From the NCBI GenBank assembly GCA_035581425.1, contig DATJVP010000136.1:1-18350 (forward strand): DNA of 18,350 nt, in the 5' to 3' direction. The translations under genes were made by a program, and so were the position numbers. Positions 12,870-18,350 of the stretch are shown in pieces (positions within the stretch are counted from its first letter, which is position 1; each line of letters begins with the position of its first letter). This DNA comes from DASZHJ01 sp035581425 (lineage in GTDB: Bacteria > Pseudomonadota > Alphaproteobacteria > ATCC43930 > CGMCC-115725). The notes under the pieces are model-generated. The model searched no databases, was not told where the DNA came from, and was given only the letters and a program-made list of their open reading frames with translations.

Positions 12870-15482
12870 TCAGGCGGAGACGCGCGCGACTTCCTCCATC
12901 TCGAAGCACTCGATCACGTCGCCGACTTGGATGTTGTCGTAGTTCTCGAAGGCCATGCCGCACTCGTAGCCCTCCTTGACCTCGCGCACCTCGTCCTTGA
13001 AGCGCTTGAGCGTCTTGAGGCTGCCCTCGTGGATCACGACATTGTCGCGCAGGAGCCGCACTTTGGCGCCGCGCTTTACCATGCCTTCCGTCACCATGCA
13101 GCCCGCGACCTTGCCGACCTTGGTGATGTTGAAGACCTCGCGGATGGTGGCATTGCCGAGGAAGCGCTCGCGGAGCGTCGGCGCGAGCAGGCCGCCGAGC
13201 GCCTTCCGCATATCGTCGATCACGTCGTAGATGATCGAATAATAGCGGATCTCGACGCCGTCGCGCCGCGCCATATCGCGCGCCTGCGGATTGGCGCGGA
13301 CGTTGAAGCCGATGATGACGGCATTCGACGCCTTGGCCAGGATCACGTCGCTCTCGTTGATGCCGCCCACGGCTGAGTGGAGCACGCGGAGCTTCGCCTC
13401 CTCGCCCGAGAGCTTCTCGAGCGAGCCCACGATCGCCTCGAGTGAGCCCTGGACATCGGATTTGACGACGACCGCGAGCTCCTTCGCCACGCCCGCGGCG
13501 ATCTGTGAGAACATCTGCTCGAGCGTGCCGCGCGCGCCCTTCGCTGCTTCCTGCTCGCGGCGGCGGCGCTGGCGGAAGGCCGCGATGTCGCGCGCCTGGC
13601 TCTCGTCGGTCGCAACCGCGAAATCGTCGCCGGCGAGCGGTACGCCGTTGAGGCCCAGCACCTCGACGGGCGTCGCGGGCCCCGCCGCCTCCAGCGGCTG
13701 TCCCCGGTCGTCGAGGAGCGCGCGCACGCGGCCCCACTCGCTCCCGGTGACGAAGATGTCGCCGACGTGCAGCGTGCCGCGCTTGATGAGCACGGTCGCA
13801 ACCGCGCCGCGGCCGCGCTCGAGCTTCGCCTCGATGACGGCACCGTCCGCGGGGCGGTTCGGATTTGCCTTTAGGTCGAGGATTTCCGCCTGCAGCAGGA
13901 TCGCCTCGAGGAGCCTGTCGAGGCCTGTCTTCTTGGTCGCGGAGACCTCGACGTCGAGCACGTCGCCCGAGAGCTTCTCCACCACGATCTCGTGCTGGAG
14001 CAGCTCTTGGCGGACCTTGTCGGGGTTGGCGTCGTGCTTGTCCATCTTGTTGATGGCGACGATGATCGGCACCTTTGCGGCCTTGGCGTGCCGGATCGCC
14101 TCCACCGTCTGCTCCTTGATGCCGTCGTCGGCCGCGACCACCAGCACCACGATGTCCGTGACGGTGGCGCCCCGCGCGCGCATCTGGGTGAAGGCCTGGT
14201 GGCCCGGCGTGTCGATGAAGGTGACGCGTTGCCCGCCAGGCAGCGTCACCTGATAGGCGCCGATGTGCTGGGTGATGCCGCCGGCCTCGCCCGCGGCCAC
14301 GTCGGTGTGACGGAGGGCGTCGAGGAGCGAGGTCTTGCCGTGGTCGACGTGGCCCATGATCGTCACGACCGGCGGCCGCGACTGCAGCGTCTCCGGCGCG
14401 TCCTCCTCGCCCTTGAGCCCGATCTCGATGTCGGATTCGGCGACGCGCTTCAGATTGTGGCCGAACTCCGTGACGATGAGCTCCGCGGTATCGGCGTCGA
14501 TCACCTGGTTGATGGTCGCCATCACGCCCATGCGCATCAGTGCCTTGATCACGTCGGCGCCGCGCTCGGCCATGCGGCTTGCGAGCTCTTGCACCGTGAT
14601 CGTCTCGGGGACGACGACGTCGCGGACGATCTTGACCTGCTCCTGCACCGCCTGGAGGAGGCGCTGCTTCTCGCGCTCCTGGCGGCGGATCTGCTGCGCA
14701 CGGCTGCGCATGCGCTCGTTGTCCTCCTCGTTGAGGACGCGCGTCACCGTGAGTTTTGCCGTACGCCGGCGCGGTTCGTCGCGGCGGGGCGCGAGCGGCG
14801 TCTTCCGAGGCTCGGCCTTGCCGCGCTTCGTCAGCGGCTCCTCCTCGACCTCCTCCTCGACCTTGACCTTGCCGGCGGCCGTGAGCGCCGCGACCTTTGC
14901 GGCAGCGGCCTTCCCCGCGCGCTCGGCCATCTCGCGCCGCTTGTCCTCCTCGACCTTGCGCTTCGCCTCGGTCTCGGCACGCAGGCGCACCTCGTCCTCG
15001 GCCTTGCGCTTGGCCTCCTCCTCATCGCTCCGTCGCTTCGCCTCGTCCTCGCGCCGCCGCTTCTCCTCCTCCTCGCGCTGCTCCTCCTCGCGCCGCCGAT
15101 CGGCGTCGAGAAGCGCTTGGCGCCTCGCCTCCTCGTCCGCGAGGATCGCTCCCTTCAGCGCACTGCGGCGAGCCGCCTGCTCGCTGGCGGTAAGACCGCG
15201 GGGCATCACGACGGGGGGCCGCCTCGCGGCAGCTCCGCCTTGCGGTGCGGCCTGCGGTGCGGCGGCGGTGCTGGCTTTGCTCGGCTCGGGGCGCTCCGGA
15301 CCCGTCGGGCCCGCCACGCGCCGCTTGCGCACGACCTCCACGGTCTTGGAGCGGCCGTGCGGGAAGCTCTGGCGCACCTGGCCTGTTTCTGCGGGCTTGC
15401 GCAGTTCCAGCTTGCCACCGCCCCCGCCGCCGGTGCGGCCGAGGCTCAAGCGCTTGTTTTCTTGCTCGCTGTTGTCCGTCAT
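12870..15482 (-). CDS. infB: Translation initiation factor IF-2
   Basis: 870 residues from the ATG at 15482. The frame is open upstream, but that part is ylxR shadow, and this ATG follows the ylxR stop by 1 nt. IF-2 is the GTPase that brings fMet-tRNA to the 30S subunit and promotes subunit joining. The N-terminus includes a long Arg/Glu/Lys-rich, probably helical stretch (about 115-200), an IF2_N module (about 293-345), then the G domain: GHVDHGKT (377-384), DTPGH (424-428), NKMD (478-481) and a SATKKTG motif. The remaining EF-Tu-like, IF2-specific and C-terminal fMet-tRNA-binding domains follow to VARVSA. A small hairpin (CCGCC/GGCGG, 12865-12877) has the stop codon as its loop. Confidence 0.98.
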   Translation of the reverse strand: MTDNSEQENKRLSLGRTGGGGGGKLELRKPAETGQVRQSFPHGRSKTVEVVRKRRVAGPTGPERPEPSKASTAAAPQAAPQGGAAARRPPVVMPRGLTASEQAARRSALKGAILADEEARRQALLDADRRREEEQREEEEKRRREDEAKRRSDEEEAKRKAEDEVRLRAETEAKRKVEEDKRREMAERAGKAAAAKVAALTAAGKVKVEEEVEEEPLTKRGKAEPRKTPLAPRRDEPRRRTAKLTVTRVLNEEDNERMRSRAQQIRRQEREKQRLLQAVQEQVKIVRDVVVPETITVQELASRMAERGADVIKALMRMGVMATINQVIDADTAELIVTEFGHNLKRVAESDIEIGLKGEEDAPETLQSRPPVVTIMGHVDHGKTSLLDALRHTDVAAGEAGGITQHIGAYQVTLPGGQRVTFIDTPGHQAFTQMRARGATVTDIVVLVVAADDGIKEQTVEAIRHAKAAKVPIIVAINKMDKHDANPDKVRQELLQHEIVVEKLSGDVLDVEVSATKKTGLDRLLEAILLQAEILDLKANPNRPADGAVIEAKLERGRGAVATVLIKRGTLHVGDIFVTGSEWGRVRALLDDRGQPLEAAGPATPVEVLGLNGVPLAGDDFAVATDESQARDIAAFRQRRRREQEAAKGARGTLEQMFSQIAAGVAKELAVVVKSDVQGSLEAIVGSLEKLSGEEAKLRVLHSAVGGINESDVILAKASNAVIIGFNVRANPQARDMARRDGVEIRYYSIIYDVIDDMRKALGGLLAPTLRERFLGNATIREVFNITKVGKVAGCMVTEGMVKRGAKVRLLRDNVVIHEGSLKTLKRFKDEVREVKEGYECGMAFENYDNIQVGDVIECFEMEEVARVSA

Positions 15483-15483
15483 C

Positions 15484-16118
15484 TCAGTCCGATCGTACGT
15501 CCTTGTTCGCAATTCGATTTTTTCCGTCGCGGAACCCCGCGAGCCTCTGCGCCTCGACCAGCACCGCCTCGGCAAGGGGCCCGCGCTTCAATGCCGCGTG
15601 CACCGCGCTCTCGCGCCCAAAGGCCGCGCCGAGCTCATGTGTGCCGAGGAGCTCGACCCGCGGCAACCCCGGCGCCAGCGCCTCAAGCTTCAGCCGCCCA
15701 TCGGCGCTGCCGTCGCTCGCGGCGAGCAACACCGCCGCCTGCCTTCCGCGGAGCGCCGCCTCCACCTTGGCGAAGCCCGCGACCGCCAGCCCTGCGCGCC
15801 GCGCGAGGCCGATCAGGTCGAGCACCCGCCCTAGGAGCAACGCCTCGACGCGGTCGGGGAGGCCGTCCTCGACCGTCACTTGCGCCCGCGCCGCGCGCTG
15901 GAACAGCCGCTTCTTCACGGCGGCCGCCACTATATCCCTCCGCGCCAGCGTCCACAAACCCCGACCGGGCAGCCGCTCTGCCACATCCGGAACGATTTCC
16001 CGGTTGGGCCCGACCACGAAGCGCAGAAGCTCCGCCTTGGGTCGTGACTCGCCGGTGACCAGGCAGCGCCGAAGCGGTCCCTGATCCTCTTTAGCCTCGG
16101 ACGCGAGCGTCGCCGCTG

Positions 16119-16122
<4 letters not shown>
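15484..16122 (-). CDS. ylxR: YlxR (DUF448) domain fused to an L7Ae-like domain, RNA-binding protein
   Basis: 212 residues. The N-terminal YlxR domain shows PLRRCLVTGESRPKAELLRFV (16-36) and the hallmark GRGLWT (53-58). Residues about 97-190 (LGRVLDLIGLARRAGLAVAGFAKV ... THELGAAFGRES) resemble the L7Ae/L30e RNA-binding fold; this fusion is common in alphaproteobacteria, whereas Gram-positives have a separate ylxQ. In Bacillus, YlxR (renamed RnpM) binds RNase P RNA; the alphaproteobacterial role is not known. The start is a GTG overlapping the nusA stop by 4 bp (GTGA), and the stop lies 1 nt before the infB ATG, so all three are translationally linked. Confidence 0.93.
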
Positions 16123-17663
<1,541 letters not shown>

Positions 17664-17701
17664 GACGGTCTCGGTTGCTGGTTGGAGTTGTGGGAAAGCG
17701 C

Positions 17702-18187
17702 TCAGTTCCGGGCCTCTGCGCCCGCGATCAATTCGTCTGTTAGCATGAGCTTCGCGCGCTGGATGTCTGCGAGCGGCAACTCGACCTCCTCGGCGCCGAG
17801 CGCGAGCCGGACGCGGCCCTCGGCGATGCCGAGGATGCGGCCGCGAAAGCGCCGCCGCCCACCCAGAGGGCGCAGCAGCTCGACCTTGGCCTCGAAGCCG
17901 CGGAAGCGCTCATAGTCTTCCCCGCGCATGAGCGGCCGGTCGATGCCGGGCGAGGTCACTTCGAGGACATAGCTCTGCGCGATCGGGTCGGCGACGTCGA
18001 GGAGCGCGGAGACCGCATGCGTGATCTCCGAGCAGTCGTTCATGCTCATGGGCTGCAGATCCGCGCGCTCCGCCATCACCTGCAGGACCGCGCTCCGTCC
18101 GCCCGTGAAGGCGACGCGAACGAGCCTATAGCCCATCGCTTCCAGTGAGGGCGCGATCAACGCCTCGATCCGTGCTGTCTCGGCCAA
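17702..18187 (-). CDS. rimP: Ribosome maturation factor RimP
   Basis: 161 residues. The N-terminal alpha/beta domain has EAMGYRLVRVAFTGGRSAVLQVMAE (residues 16-40), CSEITHAVSALLDV (52-65) and the family hallmark YVLEVTSPGIDRPL (72-85). The C-terminal small beta-barrel (about 90-155) follows. RimP binds the 30S subunit and helps 3' domain assembly. The start is a TTG with AGGA 7 nt upstream; no in-frame ATG precedes it. It is the first gene of the operon and lies behind a structured leader. Confidence 0.95.
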   Translation of the reverse strand: MAETARIEALIAPSLEAMGYRLVRVAFTGGRSAVLQVMAERADLQPMSMNDCSEITHAVSALLDVADPIAQSYVLEVTSPGIDRPLMRGEDYERFRGFEAKVELLRPLGGRRRFRGRILGIAEGRVRLALGAEEVELPLADIQRAKLMLTDELIAGAEARN

Positions 18188-18233
18188 TCCTTGATCCTAG
18201 TTGTAAATCCCTGATTCCTCGGGGCATTTCACC

Positions 18234-18267
18234 AAAATAAAAGGGCGGGCCTTTGGGCCCACCCCTT
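18234..18267 (-). terminator. Intrinsic-terminator-like hairpin in the rimP leader (candidate attenuator)
   Basis: On the reverse strand AAGGGGTGGGCC (18267-18256), loop CAAA, then GGCCCGCCCTTT (18251-18240) form a 12-bp stem closed with two G-U wobbles, followed by a T-rich run TTTTATTTT (18242-18234). This is the strongest factor-independent terminator in the window. It lies downstream of the predicted promoter and 47 nt before the rimP start, so it is inside the operon leader rather than at an operon end. Confidence 0.75.
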
Positions 18268-18279
18268 GATTTCAGAGAC

Positions 18280-18294
18280 GCGATCAGAGATCGC
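18280..18294 (-). ncRNA. Small leader hairpin upstream of the rimP attenuator-like stem
   Basis: GCGATC and GATCGC pair around a 3-nt loop (18280-18294). A second tiny inverted repeat, ACCC-TAT-GGGT, lies at 18295-18305. Together with the terminator-like stem they make most of the leader structured. Confidence 0.45.
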
Positions 18295-18318
18295 ACCCTA
18301 TGGGTTTGTTATGCCGGG

Positions 18319-18346
18319 AATATAGCGATTTTCGGCGGGGGTGCAA
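18319..18346 (-). promoter_or_regulatory. Predicted sigma-70 promoter of the rimP-nusA-infB operon
   Basis: On the reverse strand TTGCAC (18341-18346) and TATATT (18319-18324) are 16 nt apart. The -10 matches TATAAT at 5 of 6 positions and is a clear AT island in GC-rich DNA. Transcription would start near 18312 and give a leader of about 125 nt. Confidence 0.6.
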
Positions 18347-18350
18347 GGGC

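Noticed and set aside
15483..15575. 31-codon upstream extension of infB
   Set aside because: It lies within ylxR and is Arg-rich shadow; the ATG at 15482, directly after the ylxR stop, gives a normal IF-2 N-terminus.
13992..16058. Forward 688-codon frame over infB and ylxR
   Set aside because: It is antisense to two firmly identified genes and consists of Leu/Ala/Arg/Asp-rich shadow sequence.

Overview
This is a GC-rich alphaproteobacterial chromosome segment. Three things point there, most likely to the Hyphomicrobiales (Rhizobiales) or relatives: an Irr-type Fur regulator with an ICE-like operator, a YlxR protein fused to an L7Ae-like domain, and many intergenic palindromic repeats with CTCATCCTGAG arms. 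No tRNA, rRNA, CRISPR array, transposase or phage gene was found. Most of the window is a conserved housekeeping block; the accessory interest is in the iron/peroxide cluster and the repeats.

Layout. 1-704 (-) is a truncated D-2-hydroxyacid dehydrogenase, divergent from 917-1429 (+), an exported SH3-domain protein. 1524-2957 (+) is an aldehyde dehydrogenase. 2958-3305 has no gene and holds three copies of a palindromic repeat. 3306-6351 (-) reads, in transcription order, irr, rubrerythrin, a GlpC/HdrB-like double-cluster Fe-S protein and a DUF3501 protein. The last two overlap by 4 bp. A 17-bp ICE-like palindrome lies next to a good promoter upstream of rubrerythrin, and a second, degenerate one abuts the irr start. 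6466-7863 (-) is a nitronate-monooxygenase-like flavoprotein with an extra cysteine-rich C-terminus. 7950-8720 (-) is a glycerophosphodiester phosphodiesterase starting 22 nt after pnp.

8743-18187 (-) is the classical translation/RNA-metabolism operon rimP-nusA-ylxR-infB-rbfA-truB-rpsO-pnp, complete and in canonical order. Its own promoter (18319-18346) and a leader hairpin with a U-tract (18234-18267) lie upstream of rimP, which suggests transcription attenuation ahead of nusA. A composite repeat sits inside the operon between infB and rbfA.

The best candidate for an undescribed system is rubrerythrin + CCG-domain Fe-S protein + DUF3501 beside irr. I read it as an iron-regulated peroxide-reduction or redox-repair module. 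Its electron path and the role of DUF3501 are inference. The second notable point is a repeat family built as arm, exactly 27-nt conserved linker, arm, seen at two distant loci.
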